Source: Burkholderiales bacterium | GTDB lineage: Bacteria; Pseudomonadota; Gammaproteobacteria; Burkholderiales; UBA11063 | DNA length: 64,000 nucleotides | Assembly (NCBI GenBank): GCA_020697255.1 | Contig: JAJFBE010000002.1 | Coordinates: forward strand, 310,001 to 374,000 | Direction: 5' to 3' | Part shown: piece after piece, positions 43,630 to 52,907 of the stretch | Layout: each line of letters begins with the position of its first letter | Position numbering within the stretch: the stretch's first letter is position 1 | Notes under the pieces: model-generated | Databases searched by the model: none | Told to the model about the DNA's origin: nothing | What the model saw: only the letters and a program-made list of their open reading frames with translations | Made by a program: the position numbers and the translations under genes

Positions 43630-45597
43630 ATGAAAACAAAACTATCTATGCTTAGTGTGGTATTTGCCCTGACTTCAGGATTTATATGGGCTGATGTCCT
43701 ACAGCATCTTGACTTATCAGTCAAGCCATGGAATGATTTTTATAATCATGCAAATGGTAATTGGAATCAAAAAGACCAGTGCAGCGCAGGTCAGGAAATC
43801 TACGCATCTCTGCTATCAGAAGCAACAATATGTTTGAGAGATATTACTAAAGGTAAAGCGGTTAATCCTGAAAATCAAAAAACAGCAGATACAATCAAAC
43901 AGCTGTACACAAGTTTCATGAATATAAATGTTACGGCGGTAAATAAAAGTATCGTGTCCGAATTTAATCAAATTAATAGTATAAACAAAGACCAAAAGGT
44001 AGCTATCACAGATCAAATACTAGAACTGGTAGGTAAGTTAAATGTCATTGGGGTTCCTGTGCTATTTGATCTTAACACGGACAAAATAATGCTTTCTAAA
44101 TCGGATGAGGTTTTTGCTTTTCTTGATCCAAGTGTTGAAATACCAGATGTTGACCCCAACTACGTTGGAAGACTTTTCGGAATGTTAGGTCAAAAGATTG
44201 ATGCTGATACTGCTGGCAAAGTTGTAGCTATTGCAAATCAGGAGAGAGCAATGGCTAAAAAATATAAAGGTATGTTACCAACCAAAGAAGTTGAAATCTA
44301 TGGTACTTTGCAAAACACACCTACTAGTAGTATAACTAGTTACTTGCAAAATGCTGGTCTAAATGAGATTATAAAGAATCCTGAAACAAGAAAATTTATA
44401 AAGTATCATAAGCCGTACTTTGATGCTGTGGTTGCGTATATGACACAGGCAACAAACACCGAAGAAAAATTAAAAATTTATAAAAGTTATCTTAAGTTTC
44501 AATTTTTGCTTGCATACCAACGGTCTTTAATAGCCATTAATAATCCCACCCAGAATGCAAAATCTGAGGAGAATGCACTGGCGCAAATTGGGACAGTGTT
44601 TAAGTATGAACTACCCAGATTATGTTTCCAAAATAATCTTGCAATGCCAGAAATTCAAAGTATTGTTGACAATGTAAAAGATGCTTACAGAGATAATATA
44701 ACAAAAAAAATGAGTGAAGGAGCTAAAGGCAATGCATCTAAGTTGCTGGATGCGCTGCAAGTAGAAATAGCATATCCACCTAGACTTAAAAATCCTTTGC
44801 TAACAAATGATGATCCAGTAACAAACTTAAAGCTCATAAATTCCGACCGTTATTATCAACTAAAAATTGATAGGATAAGTAAGAAAACAGGTCCAATAGA
44901 GGCATGGAGGCATAACTTAAGTAGCGATATATTTGGTGGTTCTGCGACATATTATCCCAGACAACATATATTGGTATTACCTATAGTAATGTTAATGCCT
45001 CCATTCTTCCAAGCTGGAAGTAGTCCGTATAATGACGCACTTAATTATGGTAGTTTAGGTGTTGTGATAGGCCATGAAATCAGCCATGCATTTGAGCCCG
45101 ATGTGGATGCTAGCGGAACTGTTATTCAGAGCAATTGGATGACAGAAATTGAAGCACATCATTTTACCACCGCATATAACAATTTGAAAAAACAATATAT
45201 GGATTATATCACCAATAATCCGAAGGAAAATTACAGTGGAGTTGCACAAACGGACCCAATGGAAAATATTGCAGATGTTCTTGGATTAAATGCGGCATAT
45301 TATGCATACTTGAAATCATTAAACGGGAATCTAGTGCCAATATTTGTGGGTAAAGTTGGCAATATACCTTACAACATATCCGGTAAACAACTATTTTATT
45401 ACAGCTTTGCAGAGCATCTTAGACTTCACACCTGTAAAGAAGATACTGTGCACTCTGCCCCATATTATCGAGTTAATGGCGCCGTAAGAAATCAAGATGA
45501 ATTTTATAATGCATTTGGTTCAATAGGGGATGTACCAGCACAACCAGTTGGTAATTCTATGCGTTTAAAGCCAGATGACAGAGTAAACATATGGTAA
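43630..45597 (+). CDS. Secreted M13 (neprilysin-like) zinc metallopeptidase
   Basis: Signal peptide ends near IWADV; the mature enzyme should be periplasmic or exported and cleave peptides. LSVKPWNDFYNHANGNW is the N-terminal M13 signature. The zinc site H482-E-I-S-H486 is intact, with E545 and D549 in ENIAD supplying the third ligand and the transition-state aspartate. APYYRVNG near the C-terminus binds the substrate backbone. Length (655) is typical. It is a distant paralogue of the zinc-less protein at 21424. It lies just after an IS200 remnant and before an integrase remnant, so it may have been acquired. Confidence 0.92.
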   Translation: MKTKLSMLSVVFALTSGFIWADVLQHLDLSVKPWNDFYNHANGNWNQKDQCSAGQEIYASLLSEATICLRDITKGKAVNPENQKTADTIKQLYTSFMNINVTAVNKSIVSEFNQINSINKDQKVAITDQILELVGKLNVIGVPVLFDLNTDKIMLSKSDEVFAFLDPSVEIPDVDPNYVGRLFGMLGQKIDADTAGKVVAIANQERAMAKKYKGMLPTKEVEIYGTLQNTPTSSITSYLQNAGLNEIIKNPETRKFIKYHKPYFDAVVAYMTQATNTEEKLKIYKSYLKFQFLLAYQRSLIAINNPTQNAKSEENALAQIGTVFKYELPRLCFQNNLAMPEIQSIVDNVKDAYRDNITKKMSEGAKGNASKLLDALQVEIAYPPRLKNPLLTNDDPVTNLKLINSDRYYQLKIDRISKKTGPIEAWRHNLSSDIFGGSATYYPRQHILVLPIVMLMPPFFQAGSSPYNDALNYGSLGVVIGHEISHAFEPDVDASGTVIQSNWMTEIEAHHFTTAYNNLKKQYMDYITNNPKENYSGVAQTDPMENIADVLGLNAAYYAYLKSLNGNLVPIFVGKVGNIPYNISGKQLFYYSFAEHLRLHTCKEDTVHSAPYYRVNGAVRNQDEFYNAFGSIGDVPAQPVGNSMRLKPDDRVNIW

Positions 45598-45721
45598 TTG
45601 TAGCAACCTGTAGGGGTACATCACAACCTAGGTATCTCACACCAAGCGTGCATTTTCGCATACGGCAGTTTTAAAGGTTTTAATGCTGAAATGATATTTT
45701 GATATTGAAATTATCTGTCCA

Positions 45722-46144
45722 TTAACGCACAGGGAATTTATCAATAATTTCTTCATATGCTTTTTGAGAATCGGCTAATGATAGTTTAGAATAAATTTCC
45801 AATGATTGCCTTGTTTCGTGCCCAGAATAAGGTTGAATAAGAGCATCATCAATACCTTGTTTTTTGAGCCAGGTAAATAAAAAATGCCGTAGTTTATGTG
45901 GTGATAACGATTGCGGCATATTAGCTTTTTCTGCCTAGTTGGCTAATATCTTTCTAATCCCACGGGTTGTAATCGCCTTTTTTCGGTTTGACTCAAATAG
46001 ATAAATGGCTCCACTGGTTGCTTCATTATTGGCGTAGAGCATTAAAGTTTCACGAAAATTTATTGGGAATGGAACTATTCGATCTTTGCCACCTTTACCT
46101 AAATTAATCCGGATTTGACAGCTATCAAAGTAAATGTCTTCCAA
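45722..46144 (-). pseudogene. Tyrosine recombinase/integrase remnant with in-frame stop
   Basis: Two open pieces in the same frame (46144-45935 and 45919-45722) together read as the catalytic domain of a phage-type integrase. The features are LEDIYFDSCQIRINLGKGGKDR, then [12 protein letters not shown] (HxLRH) and [19 protein letters not shown] with the nucleophile tyrosine. A TAG replaces what is probably CAG in the linker just after RKILAN. Upstream of 46144 the first catalytic arginine region is lost to a further frame change and stop near 46157. The gene is thus truncated and inactive. Confidence 0.82.
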
Positions 46145-46206
46145 TTTAATATTTAACTGGTTCTAACAGAAGTTTTAATGTATTTAGATATTTATAAGAA
46201 TCATTC

Positions 46207-46503
46207 TTAATCAATTATTTTATTTATAGTTCTCCTACCTCCTACATCACATTGAATTTGCATTGATTGTGGATCCTTATATATTTTTTTGAGCTCGTTG
46301 ATTCTTTGTTCTAATTCCTTATTAGCTGCTTCGATTGTATCAGCCACCACAAAATTTGGTAGGTCTGGTTGTTGATCAACTCTGCTTAGTCGATAGTTTT
46401 GTAGTCTGTAATCATTTGAAATTAAAACTCCAGTACTATCAAAAATTCCACAAAATGTAATACCGAAATTCCGTAATGATAAGTTTAATTTGCACCTCAG
46501 GCT
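46207..46503 (-). pseudogene. Start-less open fragment of 98 codons
   Basis: Minus-strand frame open from 46503 to a TAA at 46207-46209, with no ATG, GTG or usable TTG near its 5' end and a stop immediately upstream. It reads LNLSLRNFGITFCGIFDSTG, then ISNDYRLQNYRLSRVDQQPD and a helical, charged part EAANKELEQRINELKKIY, ending GGRRTINKIID. The balanced composition and amphipathic helix look like real coding sequence that lost its start. The family is not recognised. It fills most of the gap between the integrase remnant and the cupin gene. Confidence 0.4.
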
Positions 46504-46546
46504 TTATAGGAACGTTTTTTATACATAGGAAAAGCGTTAAGCATAG

Positions 46547-46552
46547 TATAAT
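46547..46552 (+). promoter_or_regulatory. Candidate -10 box of the cupin gene
   Basis: TATAAT within TAGTATAATACC, about 47 bp before the GTG start. No good -35 hexamer is seen at 16-18 bp upstream, so activator help or a different factor is possible. Confidence 0.45.
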
Positions 46553-46598
46553 ACCTAATCGTTTTAAAGTACTCTAAAAATTTATAAGGAGATTTTAA

Positions 46599-46937
46599 GT
46601 GGGTAAAATTACTCTAGGAAATATAATTAAGCGGATATGGGGAGACAATTGTAGTGCATATGACCTACTTAACGAACCGAATTTATCAATTATCCATGAA
46701 ATCATGCCTACAAATACTTCTGAAGTTAAACACTACCATAAAGACAGAAATCAATTTTTTTACTGTTTAGAGGGCGTTTTAACAGTTGAAGTTGATGATA
46801 AAATACATATACTGGGACAATATGAAGGGATTTATATAAAAGCACAAAGCCCTCATGTCATAAAAAACCAGAACAATATACCTGTAGAATTTTTAGCTAT
46901 TTCTGATAATAATAGTAAAGATAAAATTGTTTTATAA
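46599..46937 (+). CDS. Single-domain cupin protein
   Basis: Small beta-barrel protein (112 residues) with one cupin fold. VKHYHKDRNQFFYCLEG gives two metal-binding histidines and the usual hydrophobic-E-G strand, with Q or N where many cupins have a third ligand; SPHVIKN gives the last histidine. The start is GTG at 46599, preceded by AAGGAG with a spacing of about 7 nt. Such proteins are often sugar or small-molecule binding; no substrate can be assigned. Its transcript should end in the palindrome at 46998. Confidence 0.8.
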   Translation: MGKITLGNIIKRIWGDNCSAYDLLNEPNLSIIHEIMPTNTSEVKHYHKDRNQFFYCLEGVLTVEVDDKIHILGQYEGIYIKAQSPHVIKNQNNIPVEFLAISDNNSKDKIVL

Positions 46938-46997
46938 TGTTGACATATAGCTCTCGTTTTGGAGATTGATACCTATCTATGTAGACATTATAACGTG

Positions 46998-47060
46998 AAA
47001 AATGGCAACTGAGTTGCCATTTTTACTGGAAATTTGGCATCACGTTGCCATTTTTCCAAT
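46998..47060. repeat. 63-bp palindromic repeat, copy 2, also a terminator
   Basis: AAAAATGGCAA (46998-47008) and TTGCCATTTTT (47014-47024) form an 11-bp perfect hairpin with loop CTGAG and an A/T tract on each side, a bidirectional intrinsic terminator between convergent genes. A second imperfect hairpin follows (TTTGGCATCACGTTGCCA). The whole unit matches 41938-42000 with about 90% identity. Confidence 0.8.
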
Positions 47061-47092
47061 TTTTAATGAAAATAAATTACTTGCCATAGTTA

Positions 47093-47317
47093 CTATCCCT
47101 GAAAATCAATATCTTTAGGGCAGCAGGCATATGAGTTTCCAACTATAGCTAGTGTAGTATCTTCAACAATAACACATCGATCAATATCCTTAATCCTGTT
47201 ATAAAACGGAAATGGAATTATCTGGGTGTAGTATTCAGGATTTGGGCATGTTTTCATAGTGGCATAAGCAAACGGATATAAAAATATACACAATACTATT
47301 GGTAAAATAATTTTCAT
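47093..47317 (-). CDS. Small secreted cysteine-containing protein
   Basis: Unrecognised 74-residue protein. The signal peptide MKIILPIVLCIFLYPFAYA is clear, leaving about 55 residues with four cysteines (KTCPNPEYY, DRCVIVE, YACC), so two disulfides are possible. A weak AAGAG ribosome site precedes the ATG. It could be a periplasmic or exported small protein, and it shares the short C-P-x-x-x-Y style with other small secreted proteins. Confidence 0.55.
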   Translation of the reverse strand: MKIILPIVLCIFLYPFAYATMKTCPNPEYYTQIIPFPFYNRIKDIDRCVIVEDTTLAIVGNSYACCPKDIDFQG

Positions 47318-47375
47318 AATATAACTCTTTCTAAATTACGATAAATTATTTTATACTAAGTTAAAGATTAATCGC

Positions 47376-47442
47376 ATCCGGGATTTCCGTATATATGACA
47401 AGAATTGCCACGCCATGCTCTGCATGGCTCGTAATGACAGTT
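47376..47442. repeat. REP-like element with 7-bp hairpin
   Basis: CCGGGATTTCCGTA is followed by ATTGCCAC and the perfect hairpin GCCATGC TCT GCATGGC (47412-47428), then TCGTAATGACAG. The pattern resembles dispersed repeats common near gene ends in low-GC proteobacteria. A related CCGGAAATTCCGTA-like piece lies near 54995. Confidence 0.5.
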
Positions 47443-47444
47443 GA

Positions 47445-48533
47445 CTAATATTTACTTTGGCGGTGGATTGATAGTAATATCCCAAAACCAATCATAAGCA
47501 CAATTGTTGCTGTACCACCATAACTAATTAATGGCAACGGCACACCAACTACCGGTAGTATACCAGCAACCATACCCATGTTTATCAAGATATATAACAT
47601 TAATGACATAGTAATACTACCTGCTAATGTTTTACTAAAAATATCGTGAGCTAATTGGGTGATCCTAAGCCCACGTGAAACTAAAACCAGATATAAGGCC
47701 AATACTACGCAAACCCCAACAAAACCAAATTCTTCAGCTAAAACTGTTATTACAAAATCAGTATTTTTTTCCGGAATGAAATCTAAATGGATTTGTGTGC
47801 CATGCAAAAACCCCTTTCCATATAAACCACCGGAACCTATTGCAATTATCCCCTGGATAATATGATAGCCCTTACCTAAGGGATCAGACTCCGGGTTTAA
47901 TAAGGTTAAAATCCGATGTTGTTGATAATCATGCAACATATGCCAGATTACCGGTGTTGAAATTAAAAATATAATCAGGGCAAGAATAATTATCCGCCAG
48001 GAAAGACCCGCAAAAAAGATAACAAAAATACCACTGCAAAGCACCAATATACCGGTTCCCAAATCAGGTTGCTTGGCAATCAGGGCAAATGGAATTACAA
48101 TAAAAATAAACCCGACAATATAATCTATAAAGTTTATACCCCTACTTTGTAAGGAAAAATAATAGGCTAATATAAGTGGCACTGACAATTTACACAATTC
48201 TGAGGGCTGGATACGAATTCCCAGGTTTAGCCAGCGCTGCGCTCCATGTACCTTAACCCCAAACATCAAAACAGCAACCAGTAACACCAGTGAAATAAGA
48301 TAAATTGGTATGGCAATATGTTTGAGTGCTGAAATATTCAAATTGGCAACAACCAGCAAAATAACAAAAGAAGTTCCAAGATAAACAACATCACTAAATA
48401 AACGACTAAGCATCTTATCATTTGCCGAATATTGAACTAGTATATTTATAACAGCCAAACAAAATAAAGTCAATATAACTGTTTGATCCAAATCATACAA
48501 AGCCCTAAAAAATGTTTTGATTTTACTGAGCAT
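47445..48533 (-). CDS. rodA: Rod-shape peptidoglycan glycosyltransferase RodA
   Basis: SEDS-family polymerase that extends glycan strands during elongation with PBP2. About ten hydrophobic helices are visible; QPSELCKLSVPLILAYYF and KQPDLGTGILVL are RodA motifs, and VGVPLPLISYGGTATIVLM is the C-terminal signature. I start at the ATG at 48533 (362 residues), overlapping mrdA by 11 bases. A longer reading would begin MMMTAVMMI and merely translate the mrdA tail in another frame. Confidence 0.94.
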   Translation of the reverse strand: MLSKIKTFFRALYDLDQTVILTLFCLAVINILVQYSANDKMLSRLFSDVVYLGTSFVILLVVANLNISALKHIAIPIYLISLVLLVAVLMFGVKVHGAQRWLNLGIRIQPSELCKLSVPLILAYYFSLQSRGINFIDYIVGFIFIVIPFALIAKQPDLGTGILVLCSGIFVIFFAGLSWRIIILALIIFLISTPVIWHMLHDYQQHRILTLLNPESDPLGKGYHIIQGIIAIGSGGLYGKGFLHGTQIHLDFIPEKNTDFVITVLAEEFGFVGVCVVLALYLVLVSRGLRITQLAHDIFSKTLAGSITMSLMLYILINMGMVAGILPVVGVPLPLISYGGTATIVLMIGFGILLSIHRQSKY

Positions 48534-50463
48534 CGGAACTATCATCACTACCTCCGCTATCATCATCACCGCTGTCATCATCATCGGTATCTACCTTTAC
48601 CGATGCGGTAGGGGTGAACTTTTTATACTGTCCGTCAGTTTGTGCCGGGTTTTCCGGGCCTAGTAAATAGAAATCAAAAAGCGATCTGGCAATCGGCGCC
48701 GCAGCACCGGCACCCCAACCACCATTTTCGACAATAATTGCAGCTGCAATAGTTGGTTTTTCCATCGGGGCAAATGCAATAAACCATGAATGATCTTTAA
48801 ATTGGCTGCCACTAAATTTTGCCTGCCGGCTATTGGCGCTCAAACCAACTACCTGTGCAGTCCCGGTTTTACCTGCCATATCATATTTTAGACCAGAGGA
48901 AATCCCCCTTGCCGTACCCTGCAGTATAACCTGATGCATCGCCTCACGAATAAAATTTATATCTGCAGCTTTTATAGGTAATTTGGTACTGCTAACAGTG
49001 TAACTTTCAATTACTTTACCATTTTCATCAATTACCTGGTCTAAAAAATGCGGTTTAATATTTATGCCACCATTAGCAATAATACTAACCGCATGTGCCA
49101 TTTGCAGCGGCGTATAATTATTAAAACCCTGTCCAATTCCAACGGATACGCTATCAGCAGGTAGCCAATTCTTTTGGTATTCATCATTGGCAAATCTTTT
49201 TGCTTTCCACTCCCTTGAAGGTAATAATCCGGTATTTTCAATTGGCAAATCTATGCCGGTTTTACTGCCCAGGCCAAAGATTGATAACCCTTTATGAATT
49301 CGATCAACGCCCATATCCAAACCTAGTTTATAAAAATAAGCATCTGATGATTTAATTAGTGCTGTCTTCATATTAATCATACCTAGACCATAAGGATAAC
49401 TATCCCGATAATGCCTGGATGAGCCAGGTATAACAAAATAGCCCGGATCATTCATAGTATAATTAGGTGTCCTAAAACCCAGGTATAATGAAGCCAATGC
49501 TAGAAATGGTTTAAATGTAGAACCGGGCGGGTATGTACCTTGCGCTGCACGATTTAACAATGGATTACCCGGGTTTTGCGATAAATCGCTCCAATCATCC
49601 AAACTAATCCCATCAATAAACCAGTTAGGATCAAACCCAGGTTTGGATACAAAGGCCAAAATACCACCAGTTTGCGGATTAATGGCAACAACAGCCCCTT
49701 TACGTTCGCCCAGCAAGTTCCATGCAAGTTTTTGTAGGGCGTTATCTACAGTTAATTTTAAAGTATAGCCATCTACCGCGGCAGTATTATTCAATAACCT
49801 AACCTCATTTCCGGTAGCATCAGTTTGAATAGTTTTGCGCCCTAGTTGACCGCGCAAAGTCTTCTCATAATATTGCTCAAGACCACTTTTACCAATATAG
49901 TCATTTGCCGTATAATCACGCACACGGCCGCTTTTAATAAGTTTATTCTTATCTTGTAAACTCACCCTACCCACATAACCTATACTATGCGAATATAGTT
50001 CATCAAAAGGATAAATACGTTTAATATGGGCAAAAACCAGTAACTCCGGAAATTCGTAATTATGTGCTGTCAAATTAGCAATTTCGACATTGGAAAGATC
50101 ATCTTTAATCACAATCCAATCATAATTTTTAGCTTTTTGCAGCTGGACCTTATATTTTTTTTTATCAAGCTCCGTAATATTGGCATACTTACTTATTTTA
50201 CTAAATATATTTTGAAATCTTTTTACATCTTTAGGTAATACGGCAAGTGCATAGGCTGCCTGGTTATCTGCCAGAATTACCGAATTGCGGTCAACAATAG
50301 TACCGCGAATCGGCTGACTTGGGACTATAGAAGAATAATTATCTATTGATTGCTGGAGAAATACGTTATGATTAAACAACTGTAAATATGCGTATCGGGT
50401 GAATAGTAGGATAAATGAAAAAAATACGAATATATACGCTGCTATAATACGAGACTTACTCAT
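48523..50463 (-). CDS. mrdA: Penicillin-binding protein 2 (elongation transpeptidase)
   Basis: Class B PBP that crosslinks peptidoglycan with RodA. A transmembrane helix lies at residues 8-28, the pedestal domain follows, and then the transpeptidase: S315-T-F-K318 catalytic motif, SSDAYFYKLG, and KTGTAQV. Residues 620-646 form an unusual acidic, low-complexity tail (DTDDDDSGDDDSGGSDDSSD) after the usual end. Length is 646. It is ordered mreB, mreC, mreD, mrdA, rodA on the minus strand, the standard elongasome cluster. Confidence 0.96.
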   Translation of the reverse strand: MSKSRIIAAYIFVFFSFILLFTRYAYLQLFNHNVFLQQSIDNYSSIVPSQPIRGTIVDRNSVILADNQAAYALAVLPKDVKRFQNIFSKISKYANITELDKKKYKVQLQKAKNYDWIVIKDDLSNVEIANLTAHNYEFPELLVFAHIKRIYPFDELYSHSIGYVGRVSLQDKNKLIKSGRVRDYTANDYIGKSGLEQYYEKTLRGQLGRKTIQTDATGNEVRLLNNTAAVDGYTLKLTVDNALQKLAWNLLGERKGAVVAINPQTGGILAFVSKPGFDPNWFIDGISLDDWSDLSQNPGNPLLNRAAQGTYPPGSTFKPFLALASLYLGFRTPNYTMNDPGYFVIPGSSRHYRDSYPYGLGMINMKTALIKSSDAYFYKLGLDMGVDRIHKGLSIFGLGSKTGIDLPIENTGLLPSREWKAKRFANDEYQKNWLPADSVSVGIGQGFNNYTPLQMAHAVSIIANGGINIKPHFLDQVIDENGKVIESYTVSSTKLPIKAADINFIREAMHQVILQGTARGISSGLKYDMAGKTGTAQVVGLSANSRQAKFSGSQFKDHSWFIAFAPMEKPTIAAAIIVENGGWGAGAAAPIARSLFDFYLLGPENPAQTDGQYKKFTPTASVKVDTDDDDSGDDDSGGSDDSSDAQ

Positions 50464-50464
50464 G

Positions 50465-50938
50465 TTATTCGGTACGCATAATATCAGAAGGTAATTTAAT
50501 AATAAAAGTCGTTGACGATAAAAGAATCAACGGATTTAAAACTACCAGCTCAATTAGTAAATTTATCCAACCCATAGAAGATCTATGCATTAAAAAATCA
50601 ACTGCACCAATAATGCCATAAGCAACAAGTGCAAAAATTCCACTTAAAACTATTTGTTGCAAAATATTACTTACTCGATAAAAATTAACCAGGCCCTTGG
50701 TTAAAAAACTCACTAAAGTAATTGCTAATAAATGTGTTCCCAGGCACCAATGGCCAAATAAGTCAGCCATTAAACAAACAACTAATATAAACCTGACCGG
50801 AAAAAACCCATCCAGTAAGAGCGTAATTAAGATCAAAGTTAAACAATCGAGATACAAAACAGTTGTATTATTTGCTATTAACTGTAGCGTTAATATAATA
50901 ACAATTAATATAGATAAATTAAGATATTTAATTTGCAT
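50465..50938 (-). CDS. mreD: Rod-shape determining membrane protein MreD
   Basis: Small multi-pass inner-membrane component of the elongasome, 157 residues, with about five hydrophobic helices and few charges. Sequence similarity in this family is weak, so the call rests on size, topology and its place between mreC (11-base overlap) and mrdA (one-base gap). Confidence 0.88.
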   Translation of the reverse strand: MQIKYLNLSILIVIILTLQLIANNTTVLYLDCLTLILITLLLDGFFPVRFILVVCLMADLFGHWCLGTHLLAITLVSFLTKGLVNFYRVSNILQQIVLSGIFALVAYGIIGAVDFLMHRSSMGWINLLIELVVLNPLILLSSTTFIIKLPSDIMRTE

Positions 50939-51716
50939 TTTTTAACACCAACACATATTGTAACTTGTTAAAATCTACCACTGGCACACATAGGGCAGAA
51001 TTAAACCCGGTATTTTCATAAAAAACCTTGGTAACTTTTGCTACCGGTAAATTGGCCGGATATACATCATCCAGACCGGTTGTAACTAAAATATCCCCGA
51101 CAGTAATTTTTTCATTTTTATCAATATATTTTACCAATAATTTATTACTACCAATACCTTGTGCCAGCATCTTACTTTTAGTGATATTATTTTGTAAGTA
51201 TATTTTATAATCCGGATTGGTAATTAAAATAGTTTGCGCAGTTTTTCCATTAACCAACCCAATCTGACCAATTACACCCAATTTATTAACCACCGCCTGT
51301 CCAACCTCAATCCCATCATCGGAGCCTTTATCAATCAATAATTTACTATTTAGTAAATAGTTAACATCTATCACGGCCTGGGCTATATTAGCTTTAAAAT
51401 CATCATATTGTACATGAGCAGCTTTTAAATCTTTGAACTCTTCAAGATCATGGGTTTGATTAGTTTGCTGCTGCAACTGTATAGCATATTCCTCAACCTG
51501 CTTTTTTAATTGCCGGTTTTCAAGTTCAAGCTGCTTTTGGGTATTGTGCTGAAGTAAAATAAGTTTCGGATAATTGGTAATCCGAAATCGAAGAAGGGAG
51601 GTTTGTTTTTGAATATTAATCGCAGCCAAATCCCTATATTTATTAATATCAGAGAATTTGTCCAAAAAAATCAGCCCGATACTAATTAAGATTAGCCATA
51701 TTTTTATACGAACCAT
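50928..51716 (-). CDS. mreC: Rod-shape determining protein MreC
   Basis: Bitopic periplasmic scaffold of the elongasome. An N-terminal membrane helix (residues 5-20) is followed by a coiled coil (about 55-95, rich in L, Q and E) and the beta-barrel domains with LLIDKGSDDGIEVGQAV and GQIGLVNGKTAQTILITN. Length is 262. Between it and mreB lie 137 bp that contain a 14-bp palindrome. Confidence 0.92.
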   Translation of the reverse strand: MVRIKIWLILISIGLIFLDKFSDINKYRDLAAINIQKQTSLLRFRITNYPKLILLQHNTQKQLELENRQLKKQVEEYAIQLQQQTNQTHDLEEFKDLKAAHVQYDDFKANIAQAVIDVNYLLNSKLLIDKGSDDGIEVGQAVVNKLGVIGQIGLVNGKTAQTILITNPDYKIYLQNNITKSKMLAQGIGSNKLLVKYIDKNEKITVGDILVTTGLDDVYPANLPVAKVTKVFYENTGFNSALCVPVVDFNKLQYVLVLKNAN

Positions 51717-51826
51717 ATTAGACTTCTTTTCTAATGTGCATCTTTTTAATAACTACAGCGCTATATTGTTGATTACGGTGCTCATTTACCATATGTAAAC
51801 GCCGCTTTTCATCTGCTTCATTATTT

Positions 51827-51840
51827 TATACTGCAGTATA
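51827..51840. other. 14-bp perfect palindrome after mreB
   Basis: TATACTGCAGTATA lies 14 bp beyond the mreB stop. As RNA it could form a short stem followed on the minus strand by AAAATAAT; it is not a convincing terminator, so some readthrough to mreC is expected. It might instead be a protein-binding site. Confidence 0.4.
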
Positions 51841-51853
51841 GGCACTTTTAGTG

Positions 51854-52900
51854 TTACTTAATGCGATTGAAGTATAATCTATTATCTGATAAATAATCAA
51901 GTGCTGCACCACAACCTTTAGCTACGCAAAGCAGAGGTTCATCAGCAACAATTACTTTAATTCCAGTCTCTTCATTAATTAGGATGTCTAACCCTCTTAG
52001 TAACGCTCCGCCACCAGTTAGGGTTATCCCACGATCAATCAAATCAGCAGATAATTCCGGTGCTGTATTTTCTAATGCATGGCGTATTGCAGCAATAATT
52101 TGCTCTAACGTGTCTTTTAGGCACTCACGAATCTCTGAAGATGTAATTGTTATTTCTTTGGGTAACCCCTGAAATGAATTACGTCCACGAATCAACATCT
52201 CACCTACATCGGTCGACTTATGTGCCGAACCAATTTGTTTTTTTATCGCCTCAGCTGTAGCATCACCAACTAATAAACCATGCTTATTCCGGATATAATT
52301 CCCAATTACTTCATCAATTTTATCCCCGGCTACCCGGATTGAATTGGCATAGGCTAACCCGCCTAAAGAAATTATACCTACTTCAGTTGTACCACCGCCA
52401 ATATCAACTACCATTGAAGCACTGGCCGACTCAACCGGCAAACCAGCACCTAATGCTGCAGCCATAGCTTCTTCAATTAGTTCAACTTTGCGCGCTCCGG
52501 CGGCAAGAGCAGAGTCTTTAATCGCACGACGCTCTACCTGGGTAGAACTACATGGTACACAAATCACGATTGTGGGCGGGACTGATAGTAACCGTTTTTG
52601 TGATCCAACCTTTTTGATAAAATACTTTATCATTTGCTCAGTAACAGTAAAATCAGCTATAACACCATCTTTCATAGGCCTAATTACCTCAATTTGTCCA
52701 GGCGTCTTACCCAACATGGTTTTAGCTTCATGGCCAACGGCTATAATCCTTTTACCTAAACCATTTTTATCCACGGCTAATGCCACCATTGAGGGCTCAT
52801 CCAGAATAACCCCACGCCCTTTAGAATATACTAGAGTATTGGCTGTTCCCAGGTCAATCGCTAAATCTTTAGAAAAATAGTTAAATATTTTATGAAACAT
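51854..52900 (-). CDS. mreB: Rod-shape determining actin homologue MreB
   Basis: Actin-like ATPase forming filaments that direct cell elongation. AIDLGTANTLVY is the phosphate-1 loop, VVDIGGGTTEVGIIS phosphate-2, and LTGGGALLRGLD the adenosine motif. Length (348) is standard. The N-terminal FHKIFNYFSKD would be the short amphipathic membrane-binding segment. It follows tkt by 7 bp and heads the mre/mrd/rodA cluster. Confidence 0.97.
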   Translation of the reverse strand: MFHKIFNYFSKDLAIDLGTANTLVYSKGRGVILDEPSMVALAVDKNGLGKRIIAVGHEAKTMLGKTPGQIEVIRPMKDGVIADFTVTEQMIKYFIKKVGSQKRLLSVPPTIVICVPCSSTQVERRAIKDSALAAGARKVELIEEAMAAALGAGLPVESASASMVVDIGGGTTEVGIISLGGLAYANSIRVAGDKIDEVIGNYIRNKHGLLVGDATAEAIKKQIGSAHKSTDVGEMLIRGRNSFQGLPKEITITSSEIRECLKDTLEQIIAAIRHALENTAPELSADLIDRGITLTGGGALLRGLDILINEETGIKVIVADEPLLCVAKGCGAALDYLSDNRLYFNRIK

Positions 52901-52907
52901 AATATTT

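Noticed and set aside
43816-44016. Minus-strand frame inside the M13 peptidase gene
   Set aside because: Shadow of the intact plus-strand gene, with no start signal or recognisable motif.
48534-48584. N-terminal extension of RodA beginning MMMTAVMM
   Set aside because: It only translates the repetitive mrdA tail in another frame; the ATG at 48533 gives a normal RodA.
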